Source: Dioscorea cayenensis subsp. rotundata (taxonomy: Eukaryota; Streptophyta; Magnoliopsida; Dioscoreales; Dioscoreaceae). From it: a stretch of 64,000 bases of DNA. The first letter of the stretch is position 1. The number at the start of each line of letters is the position of its first letter. The stretch spans positions 30,503,016-30,567,015 of the forward strand of contig NC_052475.1 of NCBI RefSeq assembly GCF_009730915.1. The letters run 5' to 3'. Positions 20,518 to 32,700 of the stretch are shown here, in pieces. A model generated the notes under the pieces. That model made no database searches and had not been told where the DNA came from. It was given only the letters and a program-made list of their open reading frames with translations. The position numbers were made by a program, and so were the translations under genes.

Positions 20518-23500
20518 TCACTGAGTTTCTTCAGCTTCGGCTTCACCGTCATCCACTGTGCTGCTGCTAATAAGTTCTTCAGCTTCAGTCAGTGCTGATT
20601 CCCGTGCGTCCGCGGCATACAAAATCTTCCTGATAGCATTAGTCATCTGTCAAAAGCAATAGCAAGCCATTATCAACACATCATTGAACCGCAATTATGT
20701 CCTTATTATGATAATCCCTTAGAGAAACCACTTACTCAGTAGTCCTAAGTATCATTAGTTTCTTATTCGCAAGAGAAGCCCATTAATTATTCAATGAAAG
20801 ATATAGACTAACGTTGCCATGAATATTCCTTGTTCAAGATGGTGTGATGTGGGATGCTATTTCTCACACAGGCAATAATAGTATGTGGGTATGCACCATG
20901 TTTAATCTGACAAAGCAGATGACTCTTTGCAAATATTACTTGAAAATGGATAGTTCAGGCCAAAAACACATGCTGGAATATGCTCCAGTTCTTAGTGTGT
21001 GTGTGTATATCACGTTTAATCTGTAAATCAGATAACTCTTGCAAATAGAACTCGAAAGGGATAGTTAAGGTCAAAAACACATACTGGAAGATGCTCCAGT
21101 TCAGGCCGTTGGCAGAGTATTTCAATATCTCGCAACTTGGTGAAATAGAAGTCTCTTTCTTTCTCCATATTATCCACTGAGAGCTTAAGATCCACAATCT
21201 GCATATAAACAACATTTTTTTTTAGGTTGGGATATTGAACAGGAGAAAGGCAGAATAAATTGATTTTCAGGAGTATAAAACCTTTTACATTCAAACATAA
21301 GTGGTGAAGATAACAAGAACCATCAGAGAGAAAGAAGAAAGATTTCTACAATTAACAACAGACAGTTATGACGCGTAAGGTTGCAAAAACATCAAAGGTT
21401 TGTTGCTGGGATCAATCATGGCTCAAGCTTATAAAATCATCAGTATGGACCAGCAAAGTTGAGCCAGATAATTTTTATAAATAGCATTGGTCAGACAAGA
21501 CAATTTGAATGTCATTTAGAATTTGATTTGGTAATATGAAATCCCAACTTGATCTAAAAAAAACTCAGGGTTGAATGAGTAAAACTAGAGTCCAGCTCCC
21601 AACCTGAAATCCATTTTGCTCATGTTGGATTGGCTAATCCAGACAAACAGTATCTCATATGTCCCTAACATGATTTATTGAAGATCACCAAGATCTCTTC
21701 CCACAGGGAAATCACACTGAAGAAAATCTTTAAAAGTGAATCTCAGTTTTGATCAAGTAAAGAGAAAAGAAAATGTATTGGATCAAGCAAAAGAAACCAT
21801 GAAGGAAATCTGATTCTAACACAGTATTTTTAAAATGCCAATAACTAACCAAACTATTAGAGTCAGTGTAGAAGTTTCAACAAATTTGAGTATAAAACTA
21901 AAACAGGCTATTGTTGCAGACCAACGTATGATGTCTTTGCACACCATATATCCAGCCTTAATGAAGATTCCACAAAAATAGAAATTTCAAGAAAGTTGCT
22001 CAACCAAATCAAAAAATAGCTTGAAAATTGGAATCTTAAGACCTTCTCAGATAGTTCTTGAATCTGATAAGCAGATTGTTCTGCATAGAACGAATCAGAT
22101 GCCTTCCCCTGTTTATGGCCTACATCAGAGATTCAGAAAGTTGAACAATTAATGCCAAGCAGGTAACTATCAATCTACAAAATCCAACTAAATATAAAAG
22201 CATTGTGAATTATACCATCAATAGTGCCACGGTTAGGTAAATTGTTTGCTTGCAGTGATTTGAAAGATTTATGAGAACCCCTAAGACTCCGTTCTTTTCC
22301 ACCTTTGGTTCGTCTCTCCACTGGGTTATAATTTCTGAAGCATGAAAAATATCAGATGGGTCCATTGATTTTCTAGATTCTAGAAAAGAAGTCGTCACTA
22401 CAAGCTCATGTAATAAGAAAAAGAAAAGAAGGAAAACTCCAATACTCATTTGTAATTCCTCCATTCACAGAATCACAATAGCGCTTCAGCCATTGCAGGA
22501 ACTCTAAGTTGTCCAATGGTCGCCCTTTAACAAGCTTGTTGACATCAATGTGCTGAGAAAGACCAATCAAAGAAAATAATGAAACCAAATCAACAAACTG
22601 TGAGAATTATACTCATAAAGTGGTCCTCACAATGTGATGGAATACAAAAAGAAGACTCTTCGGTTGACAAAGCAAGGGCATACATCTTATTGAAGGTATT
22701 TTCTATTTTTATTTTATACAGAAATGAGTCCATTACATGCACACATAAAAATTAAAAACAAAAGGAAAGTGATTGAAGAGTGATAGGAACAACTAGCATA
22801 GCAGGGATATGGAAGGTAATCCACAAAACAAATCAACAAACATCATTGGCACGTAAATAACATCACATTTCTACTTCCGCTGTAAACTCAATACCTTCTC
22901 AATTTTCAGTTTGTTGAACACCTCTTGCAGAAGTTTATAGTTCTGAATCATGTCATACTCTGACTTTGCATCAAAGTTCACCTAAAAGTAATACATTACA
23001 CACCCAATCAGCCGTTTTGAACAAAATAAAGAGAAAAAAAAGATATACCTTATGCATTGGAACTACTCCAGGGTGAACCATATCCATCATTTGACACTGA
23101 ACAGCACCAGATGCAGCCTACAAGAGACGTTTTCATGGCTTACAGGATGATCAATTTAGTATTTACCTAATTATTTCATAAAGATTTGTGATTGCAAATT
23201 CAAACTCAGTAAAAGTTCAAAGTTCCTACGATAACAACCACCACAATTCAATTATTTAGCTTGTCCTGTCATTGTCTTCAAATGTATAGATTGGGATACA
23301 ATTCCAAATTAAAATGGCTCAACAATACCAAAAAAAAAAATACTCATTTGCACTAATTGTCTGCTAACCCATCCATCAATGAATCCCCGCAAATGATCTT
23401 CACCCAAAATGCCACATTTCAGCAAACCCAAGTACTCAACATACAAGATCACAAAAATCCAAACCCTCCACGCCACGCCGGCTCAATTACAGTCGGGAGA

Positions 23501-23969
23501 TCTATAACTACAAATGCAAACTCCTCGTATTCATCCCCCCCAAAACCCATGCAAACCCTGCATCCATTGATGAATCCCTACAAATGATCTTCACCCAAAA
23601 TGCCACATAACAGCAAACCCGAGTACACATCATACAATATCACAAAAATTCAAACACACTCCAATTTGCAATCGGGATATCTATACCACAAATGCTGCGA
23701 ATGCCTCGTACTCATTGTCCTTAAATCCAAGCAGTTCGCGAGGTCCACCAGCTTAACAGAAGGTTAAAAAAACAAAACCAAAAACACAAGATTCCGATCG
23801 AGAAGCAGAACAATCCAAGAAAAAACAAAGGAAAAATGGGAGAATGAGACACCTCTTCGACTCGAGAGAGGGAGAGCTGCAGAGTGGCGTTGATCCATGA
23901 GAGAATCTCGTTCCTCCCAACGAAGTAAGCACCATCCATCATCCCAATGTTCACTGCCGACATCGCCAT
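20518..23969 (-). CDS. EB1: EB1 microtubule plus-end tracking protein
   Basis: Minus-strand exons, 5' to 3': 23853-23969, 23049-23117, 22895-22981, 22446-22552, 22216-22334, 22043-22119, 21085-21198 and 20518-20646; 272 aa. The N-terminal calponin-homology domain (about 10-118) carries [40 protein letters not shown] and [18 protein letters not shown]. It is followed by a basic linker ([13 protein letters not shown]) and the EB1 homology coiled coil (about 185-222, ending [15 protein letters not shown]). EB1 binds growing microtubule ends and recruits partners. There is no C-terminal EEY/F motif; the tail is short and acidic (EAEAEETQ). Sequence mixes features I associate with Arabidopsis EB1A/B and EB1C, so the subtype is not assigned. 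The start gives MAMSAVNIG; a second ATG two codons on is possible. Confidence 0.92.
20894..21102 (-). repeat. Tandem duplication spanning the exon 7 donor of EB1
   Basis: About 95 bp at 21009-21102, including the last 18 nt of exon 7 and its GT donor, is repeated at 20894-20991 inside intron 7. The distal copy keeps GAACTGGAGCATATTCCA but reads gc where the original has the gt donor. Confidence 0.75.
23370..23716. repeat. Tandem duplication in EB1 intron 1
   Basis: A unit of about 160 bp at 23370-23533 recurs at 23561-23716, offset by about 190 bp (shared core ATCTTCACCCAAAATGCCAC). It lies wholly within the first intron. An open frame running across it is a by-product. Confidence 0.75.
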
Positions 23970-24015
23970 TCTTGATCGCCGACGACGAGAGAAAACCAAA
24001 TCGGAAAAGCACTCA

Positions 24016-24064
<49 letters not shown>

Positions 24065-27000
24065 CCAGCTTTGATGGTATATAAAGCAACGCATAAAGTT
24101 CTCATTACCGCCTCAGGTATGATTACCACACCATCTCACTAATTTTCAAAACTTAGACAGTTAGCCGCAGCTCCTATAGCTTCAATTCCTTGGATTGAAA
24201 TAATAAATCACAAACAATAAAGGTCAATTTTTGAGAAAGGCGTCAAGCAACAGAATCCCGTGCACGTGTGGGGAGCAAGGCTGCGTAGGACATGAGGTTC
24301 GATTTCGGGTTCTCTCTAAAATGAACGCTCTACGCAAAGGACTCGATACCAATTGATCCAAACGCCGTTAGTTAAAGCTCAAAAATTTTATTTATAAGAA
24401 AAGGACGGCTATTATTAAAAAAAATGATAATAAAACCTAATAATTAAATATATATACCAAGACCCTCTTGGTTTTTTGGTATTAAATAGTTTGCGTAAAA
24501 TATTTGTTTCACTAAAAATTTAAAACCCCAAAACCCACCTATTAAAAGCACAAATGTCTATTGGGATTATTTCATACTTGTTTGTGCATGTCATTGATTT
24601 TTTAAAAAAATAGACAATTTTTAATTTTTAAATTAGATAAATTTTAAAATGTATTGCAGTTGTCAAAACAATATGTTCATTTATTTAGTGGTTATGAGAT
24701 AATGTAAATTATACAGTTAAATTTTAGATTTAAGAGGCTAGTTAAATTTTAGTGGTTATAAAACATAAATCTTATATATCCTTCATAAATTTAAAATCTA
24801 CAACAGTATTACTGTGTTTATAAATAGTCCACGGTGAAACGTGAGATTTAAAGGTGTAAAATTTTTTAATCTAAACCATAAATTGTAATCATAACAATAA
24901 CTGAATCAATCACAATCGTCAAATTTTATCTATAATACCCGACCAACATGTTCAGTGATGGTACCATAGTTTTTGCTCAAGCAACTGTTCGTCTAATCTT
25001 TTTTTTTATCTCTCATTGGGATTTTTCTCTAGTTTAAAAAAAATCTGAGGATGTTTTTGTGAACACCCCTGATGATGATGATGATGTATTCGCATATATA
25101 TATATATATATATATAATAACCATCTCTTAAAATTTTAGGACTAAGCCGAAAAACTTTGCCGCCGAGACTAGTGGGAGCGGTGATCGCACCTCGTCTTTA
25201 AAAGTTAAATCCACCGGCGGACGGCAATTGGGCCCACATCTCCGGCTAATTGATTAATCATTAATGACTGGTGATCCCAAATCAGCTGAACCGTTACAAA
25301 CAGAATCAGATACTTAACATGGCAATGTTATGCCATGACACGTGTCCCATTTGCACAAAGTGGATCCCGTTGGATGAGCTGGTTTTCATGCGGGGCAGGT
25401 AAAGGAACAATAACGTAGAGACATGGACTCGTCTAATGGCAGACAAAAAAATAATTTATTTTACGTGCATTTGCATGGCATGATGCCAATTGCAAGCTAA
25501 TTGGAATCACACTTCAATATTCCATAATATAAATACTACTATTTTTAATTTCAACAATTTACAATTTGAAATAAATAATTATCAAGTATTAAATTTCTCA
25601 AAATAATTCTAAAAAGTATATGCATGCTTGTTTGCATTCAAGATTTGCATGTCATATTCAAACCAATTATATATGAACCAAACTATATGCCACAATGCAT
25701 GAAAACATAAGATGGGGATATATCTCTCCCAAAAACCATATATGTAATAATGTAACTGCTAGAGGGCATATATGCAAAAATTCATGTATATATTAATATA
25801 TATACATGCACCTCAACATAATTTTTTTTAAAATTTTTATTTTTGGTGAGTTCTGTTTAAACTAGAACTTTCTGGAGTGGTTCACTTAGCACTTACTATG
25901 TAGCCAAAGTATCTTAAATTGAGCATTTGTTATTACTATTAATTGTAATCCCTGTTTTTTTCTCTTTGTTTGTATTTGAAAATTGTTTTTAAAAATTCCA
26001 AAAAATGAGTTGAAATTGTTGATTGTATTTTTTACACATTAGTCATAAGTATGATTGACTATAGATCTCTGGCACAAAATATTATTATTTAAAAAGGTAT
26101 TGATCAGCTTAATTTAAGTTTACTAGTCATGCATGCATGCTTTAATCTAACAGGTCTGTATGTCATACTAGAAAGAAGACTTTGCTTTTGCTGGTGTGAT
26201 GCTAATGGAGCAAATTGCTTTGCTTTCTACCTCTTCTCGTTTTCATATTTGTATTTTTTTTTTTTTTAAATTCATTCAAACATTCTTCTTTTCTTGTTTT
26301 ATATTTTCAAGTGATAGATTCCTATTTTATAGAAAGCATCCATGTAAATGCATCTGCAATGGTGAATTCTTATTATATATAGAATGCAATCATGTGATCA
26401 ATGCATCTGCACTCATGTACACGGTAAATATTATTCATATTTATGGTGTTTTAATAAAAATTTAATCGATAGTTGTCAACTGTTTTACTAAATAACCTTC
26501 CTCTTTTCTCATACAGATTTGAGAACCAAAAATAATTTTAAGATTAATTTATCTATTTTTTTTTTTTAATAGAAAACCCTGGGAGAGAAAATTTATACAA
26601 CCAACCCCAAATAGTTAAAACTATTAATTTGTCTTCAGTCAACCCCAAATAATTAAGGCTATTCATTAGTCTTTATTGCTGTTGTTTGTGTATGTGTGTG
26701 TGTATATATATATTGAGATGCTACAACTTATAACTCTGAATTTCATGTTTAAATTTTAAAAGATTATTCAACTATCAGCACATACATCCACCTTTTCTTA
26801 AGCATTATTGTTGCAGGATTGTGTCATGAGGTTTTAAATATAAATATATATATATATATATATTTAAGTATTTTATAAAACAATAATGAAACTAATAGTT
26901 TTTATTTATTATAAAAAATAAAAAATACATATTTCTAATTTGATAAATAAAAAATGAGTTAAATAAAAATTTTAGAAATCAAGTGACTACAATTTTTTAA

Positions 27001-27323
27001 AATAGGATAATTTTTATCATTTCATCAATATGTTTTTAATAAAGAACATTTATAATAAAGGTAAACATTTGATAAAACAACAATTAACGCACGTGTAACA
27101 TATGCATTACGAAAAAAAAGAAAACGTTTATAATTTAAAACGGCAAAGTAAAACGGAGTCATCGAATACCGTTACGTCAAGTGTAACAGCGTAACTCCAC
27201 CGATCAAAGACGGCCACGAGTTTGACACGTGTCCCGAGGTGGCGATAGCCTTATAACGAAGCGGTCATCATTCCCGTTCTCCTTCAAATAGTCATCCCAA
27301 AACCAACCTCTGAGAACCCAACC
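23970..27323. other. Intergenic: EB1 5' UTR microsatellite, then AT-rich spacer
   Basis: A (TC)19 run at 24021-24058, 52 bp upstream of the EB1 ATG, reads as GA in the transcript and is probably 5' UTR. The rest is AT-rich with a (TA)n run near 25095-25118 and another near 26845-26865. A palindromic GACACGTGTC (27224-27233, containing a G-box) lies about 90 bp before the next ATG. No further gene is seen. Confidence 0.6.
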
Positions 27324-27593
27324 ATGGCCGCTATCCCCATGGACACACACTCCGAGAAGCCCTGCCACGCTGCTATCATTCACAGCCAGGTCCGCCGGAT
27401 CAGGGAGGAGGATCTCCTCATCCGAGAGGCCACCGGCGAGGTACGAAGCTTCCGTGATCGTGATCGTGATCGTGATCGGATCGCTCTCCTCAATCTCACC
27501 AAGCACATCGACGCCTTCCTCTCCTCCCGCCCCATCCTCCCTTCTTCCCCCCTCGGCCATCGGACGTCCGCAATCGATCCTTCTGTCCAATGA
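27324..27593 (+). CDS. Small conserved plant protein, DIP2-like
   Basis: A single-exon frame of 89 aa starts MAAIPMDTHSEKPCHAAII. The segment CHAAIIHSQVRRIREED resembles, from memory, the CHxAIIHSQVxKIKxE motif of the short Arabidopsis protein At5g03210 (DBP-interacting protein 2 group). The end SSPLGHRTSAI resembles its RSPLG-R-I tail. Function of that family is poorly known. Residues about 43-52 are an Arg-Asp repeat encoded by a (CGTGAT)n tract. The frame is preceded by a G-box and a TATA-like element (ttataac near 27251). A splice donor-like gttagt follows the stop at 27614, so a 3' UTR intron is possible. The opposite strand also has a 128-aa frame, which I take as a shadow. Confidence 0.55.
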   Translation: MAAIPMDTHSEKPCHAAIIHSQVRRIREEDLLIREATGEVRSFRDRDRDRDRIALLNLTKHIDAFLSSRPILPSSPLGHRTSAIDPSVQ

Positions 27594-29295
27594 TCCGCCT
27601 CCGTTCCGACGAGGTTAGTTCCTTTCTTCTAATTCTTCGCCGATGTTTTCTCTAGTTTGATTGATTTTAGTTTTATTAATCGGGATTCCTTTTTGATTAT
27701 TTATAATTGTTTTTCAAGTTTTTAGTGTTTCTAATGGATCGCCGATGTGTTGCTTTTCTTCGCGCTTTACGATGTTTCGATTCCCAAAGCGTTGGTATTT
27801 CGCGGGCCTTTTCGAAAGCAAAAAATCCTTCGATTTTTTCGAAATCCATATCTCTGCCCCTATTTCTTTCCACGGATGCCCACCTGACAGATGGGTAAAA
27901 CAGTCTTTTCATTTATGAGATTCTGTTTTTTTGTAAAATTCCAGATATGCCCCTGTCAGTTATTTCCCAAACTGACCGCCTGGCGTTCTTTCTGAAAAAT
28001 TTAGACTTTTGGCAAGGGTTGGGGGAAACGCGCTTTGCAGCGGGATCAGAGCAAGCACGGACGCACAGTCTTGCCTACTTATTTTTACTATTTTGCCCTC
28101 CTCGTTACTTGTACATAATAATCTTCTCGCTTTTCTTACTTTCCTGAACCTTCTTAAAGGTTAATATCGTAAATGAAGTTTTTTTTTATATTCATTTATT
28201 GTCTTAACGGGTCGTGTTTGAGAAGCTGAGAACCCGATAAGGAGGACCCTACTTGCCACACATCCAACCGTCGTGTGTAACTAACTGCTCCTGCTTTCCA
28301 ACCGTAAGAGAGAGAGAGAGGGAGCGGGGCCCACTGAGATAAGGTGGGCCCGAATAGGCACTAATGGGCTCAAAGCCCAAGATGCTGACGTCTAGGCCCA
28401 AGTTGTTGTCCTTTGACTGGTATCTTTGAAGCCCGTGGGCCCCACGATATAGGGCTATCGGTGGGCCTCCCTCGCCTGCTATGCTTGTCTTTGCCCGCCC
28501 CTCCCCTGTTCCAATGTTCCGCCGGTCTACCACCCTCCCCCCTATCCTTTCCTATTCTCTCACCTCACCTCACCTCACCTCGTTGGTGTTGACTAGTGAG
28601 TACTGACTTCATGAATTTTGAGTTTTAATTAATCAAATAAATATATAATATTATTTTTTATTTTTTAAAATTGGATTTCTATTTAAAGATATTTTTGTTA
28701 TGAAAGTAGAATATTGTACTCACTCCAGACCACATACCACACGGCACCAGCACCAGCACCAGCAACAGCACCAGCACCATTGATAGAATGAATGTTATTG
28801 ATGTGGTTGCCGTTGCCACTCTTTTTCAGTGGTTGGCCCAGAGGATTATTGTGACACATATTGAGTAGATAAAGAAAAAGCAAAGAAAATATAATATATA
28901 TATATATAAAAATAAAAATACAGAAGCTGCTCTAACATGAATAGGAACATGAATAGAAACATGAACAGGAAAAGTAAGGAGTCATGCTGGTGGAGAGGAA
29001 GTAGGACAAACATAAGTAGCTGATAAGATGCTGAATTACATTATATTTTATCATTTTGCATAGTGGGTGGTTGGTTGTCATTTAGGAAACAACTCAAGCC
29101 AAGCCCTGTAACTTAATGTAAGCCATGACATAGAGAAAATAAGAGAGACCAAGAGAGAGCCAGCAAAATAAGAGAAATAGAGTAAATAAACTACATTCCG
29201 AAGCTTGGATAGGCTAGTCCTAGCTATCATATGAATACACAGACCCAATGAAGGAAGGAGAAGAAGAAGAAGAAGAAGAATAAGACTAACTAGGT
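27594..29295. other. Intergenic, with a GC-rich TGGGCC-motif block
   Basis: 28330-28470 is unusually GC-rich and holds many GGGCCCA/TGGGC elements. (CTCAC)n occurs at about 28558-28580 and (CAGCAC)n at about 28743-28778. From about 28920 the sequence is probably 3' UTR of the minus-strand PRE gene. I see no coding gene. Confidence 0.5.
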
Positions 29296-29704
29296 TTAAG
29301 AACGAAGTAGGCTCCTGATAATCTCTGCCTGAGCACTGTTGGTGTCCATAGTGGCCATGAGGCCTGAAAGCCTGTCACTAAGGTCATCAACCTCCCTGTG
29401 CAAACTCTTGATGTAGTTGCATGTCTCTTTGAGTAACTTTGATGCAGATGCCTGCATTATATATATATATTTATTTATTTATATATTCAGTGAACATGAT
29501 AGATACAAATTAAATTAAGTTTAGTTAACATGCATACAGTTCTCAAAGAGAAGGAGAAAGAGAGAGTAATGTGGGTAGCTAGGTATGTAGGTGACTCACT
29601 CTCCCTGCACCTCGGCGCCTGGTCTCTGGTAACAAAGACTGGAGCTTGGAGATAAGCTCATTGATCTCTTCCTCTGTGATATCCCTGCTCCTCCTGCTAG
29701 ACAT
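29296..29704 (-). CDS. PRE: PRE/ILI-type atypical bHLH (non-DNA-binding), copy 1
   Basis: Two exons, 29600-29704 and 29296-29451 (minus), give 86 aa. The peptide [20 protein letters not shown] leads into helix 1 ([12 protein letters not shown]), a short loop and helix 2 ([20 protein letters not shown]), ending IIRSLLRS. A true basic region with the E-box-contacting Glu is missing, as in PRE/ILI/ATBS1/KIDARI proteins, which bind and titrate other bHLHs to promote cell elongation in gibberellin, brassinosteroid and light responses. The intron sits between the RR/GAGR loop and helix 2, as in the second copy at 60770. It is a few residues shorter than the usual 92 because the N-terminal Ser/Arg stretch is short. 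Confidence 0.9.
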
Positions 29705-32700
29705 TGTTGTCACTTCTCTACTTCTCTTCTTCTCTTCTCTCTAAGAATTTTTTGGGACCAAAAGGGAGTGGAGATGAGGAGAAAAGGGTGAGAGGGACAA
29801 GGAGGGAGTGGGAGAGGACTTTATAGCAGAGGTTGGCCTTATGAAAGCTAAAGGCTACTAGGACAACTTATATTAAGTATGACCTAGGTCCTACTTGTCT
29901 CCCAAACAAACCCTTCTTCTTTCTATTGTGGGCCCTTTTCTTTTGGCCCATGGGCTCCCGTCCCCATCTCTTACTTCAAATTAATCTCATTTAAAAATAA
30001 AAATTTAAAATTAAATACTATTTACGTAGTTGTAGTTCTCTCATAAGAAAATGCTTGCTTTGTCTTTCTCGCGACATGTGACTTGATGTCTTGTTTTCTG
30101 GAGACCTAACCTTCTAATAATATACATGTACTATTAATATATTCTTCTTTTTTTCTTTTTAATAATTTTTAAATTTTAATAAATAAGATTTATGTTTGTT
30201 AGTCATTGCGGTGAAAATTGGTTTGTTTGAGTCACACAACATACTTTTCATTATTATGTCTCAGCTATATATTATAAAAAAGTTAAACTTATAATTTTTG
30301 TATGAGAGCCAAATGCTTTAACCTTTGAGTTTATATATTTTAAAAATTAGCGAGTCAAAAAATCACAATAGAATATAGACTTTAGAAAATAGCATACAAG
30401 ATATGAAAATTAAGAATTAGCAACTACTACAGATGAGTAGTAGTGTAATTAACTCTTATACAGAAAATTAAAATTTTATTAAGAATTTACGATGCATGTT
30501 ATATTGTGTTGTGTTTATTTGAAAAAAAAAAAAAAAAAACTTGAGGGATAAAAACATGATATGCCAATTATTAAATTAATCAGATAAAAACTGATGAAAT
30601 CAGTTAGGATATAAGGATGTATTTTTACAGGGTATAGGGAGTATATAAATATAGTCTCCTATGTCCTACAAGCGACACATGGTGGGCCCGAATACGGCGG
30701 GCGAAATCCGACGTGGACGTATGGCGGCCACATGTCGGGCAATGGAGTCGTCCACTTGGGACCATGGGGTACGGCCACGTGACCATCAAATGGTGCGGCG
30801 GTGACTAATGGGCCCCCTATCTTGTCCAATACGGGCCCAGACAGCATGGCCCATGGGCCTTTATTACCATCATGTGATCTCACTGTTTACGAGGCAACTC
30901 AACCACCCACGTTGTGTTTATCTCCCCCTCCTCCCCCTTTGCATTGTTTCATATATCTCATTAAATTTAATATTATTATTATCATTTTTATTTTATTTTT
31001 TCTTTAATGACCATTGACTATATACAAGCATGTATATACATATATATTTTTCACTATATTTTTTTATATAAAAAAATTGAGAAATAATAATAATAAAAAA
31101 GTAAAGTAAAAGTAAAAAGAAGAAGAAGAGGGAAAATGCCAAAAGAAGAAGATGGTGGGGAGGAGAACATGTGAGGTTGCTACAACAAGGAACCCACATG
31201 GAGGCTGTGAACCCCATGTTTAGATGTGAATGGGAATGGATCCCAAATTAAAGAGGGACAAGCTGCGTGACTTTCTCCATTGCTTCTTCCCATTTATCCC
31301 ATGTGAAAAAGTCCTTTCTCTTTCTCTCTCTCTCTCTTTATCAATTCTTCTTTTAATTAAGTTTCCAATTCTCTTAAATATTTTAAATAAATTTTGAGGT
31401 TTATATATTCTTTGGGTTGTGTTTTTTTTTATTTTTATTTTTTGTGAACTGAAATATAATAATTAAATTATTTCTAATAACTAACAATTATATTAAACAT
31501 GAAGGCCAAAATCCAAAACAAAGACACCTAGATTAAGTGCATGAAGTCTCTACCACTGTTTTAACATGGTAGACAACCACATGATGTTGCACTACTCCCA
31601 TGTTTCTCTAGCTAGGTGTGCATGAGCCTATAGTTTCCGCCCAAATTTTCTTCGAATTTAATTCTAAATATATAAATCAATCAAACAAGTACCACTTGCC
31701 ATTCCAATCCCTATCATCAAGCCTTTTTTTATGGAACTCTTCTTTAGTTTTATTTATTTTTTTTTTAAATGAAAAAAAACTAACATTGCACATTTATTTT
31801 ACTAGTGTTCAGAGCTTATATAGATAAAATTCCATATATAACCGTTTTTGAATATATCAACCCAATGGATAACATGAATAATAGATTTACATTGATATAT
31901 ATATATATATATATAATAAAAGAAAAAAAAAATTTTAAAAAAAAAAAAATGGTGGGGCGAGAGAAAACTTAATTCATGACTCTGGACTCACTTTGCATGG
32001 CTTGCCTCCCATGCATTCCACACTCACACGTGCTTATGTTCTTCCCTTCTTATAAATTCCAATCCTCACATCCAATGAATTCACCCTCGTTATTTAATTA
32101 TTTCACCACTTAATTTAATCTCCTCTTTAAGATTAAAAATTAAATTAAATTAAAAAAACAATTTTCATTTTTTTTTAAAAAAAGACAATATTCTAAAAAC
32201 TCTACAGTACATTAACTTAAAACATAGTAATTAATTATTCATGACAAATATGAATACGCAAGTACTAAGATCGAAAATGAGTCAATGATGTTCACTATCA
32301 CATCAAGAAGAAACGAGACGACATCGTCTAATATGAGACAACTAGGTCGGACCAAGATTGTGATTGGTGCTAACCCAAGTTGTGAACACAACTAACTTTG
32401 TACCATGATCAACCACCATAGGCAGAGAATAACCTAATTGTCTCATCTTGAACATAAATCCAACATCCTCACTAGAGATCTAGAAACATGGTGGTTAGGC
32501 CATCTTGTTGAGAGATGCACCATTTTGTTTCTGTTTGGAACTATCATGCATGCATTCATGATGCCTTTTGAGCCTATTTTGATCCTTTCCTTGAATTCAC
32601 TGAGTAAAAATAAAAACATTCATCATATTTTTCATCTTGTTCATATAATTAATACATATATATCATGTGATGATATATCAAAAAGGGAAAACCGGCTCGT

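Noticed and set aside
24280-24330. tRNA/SINE-like B-box (GGTTCGATTTC)
   Set aside because: No matching A-box or cloverleaf could be drawn around it and no poly-A/T tail fits; too weak to call.
27204-27590. 128-codon frame opposite the small DIP2-like gene
   Set aside because: It is the mirror of a GC-rich coding exon; the plus frame has a recognisable motif, and this one does not.
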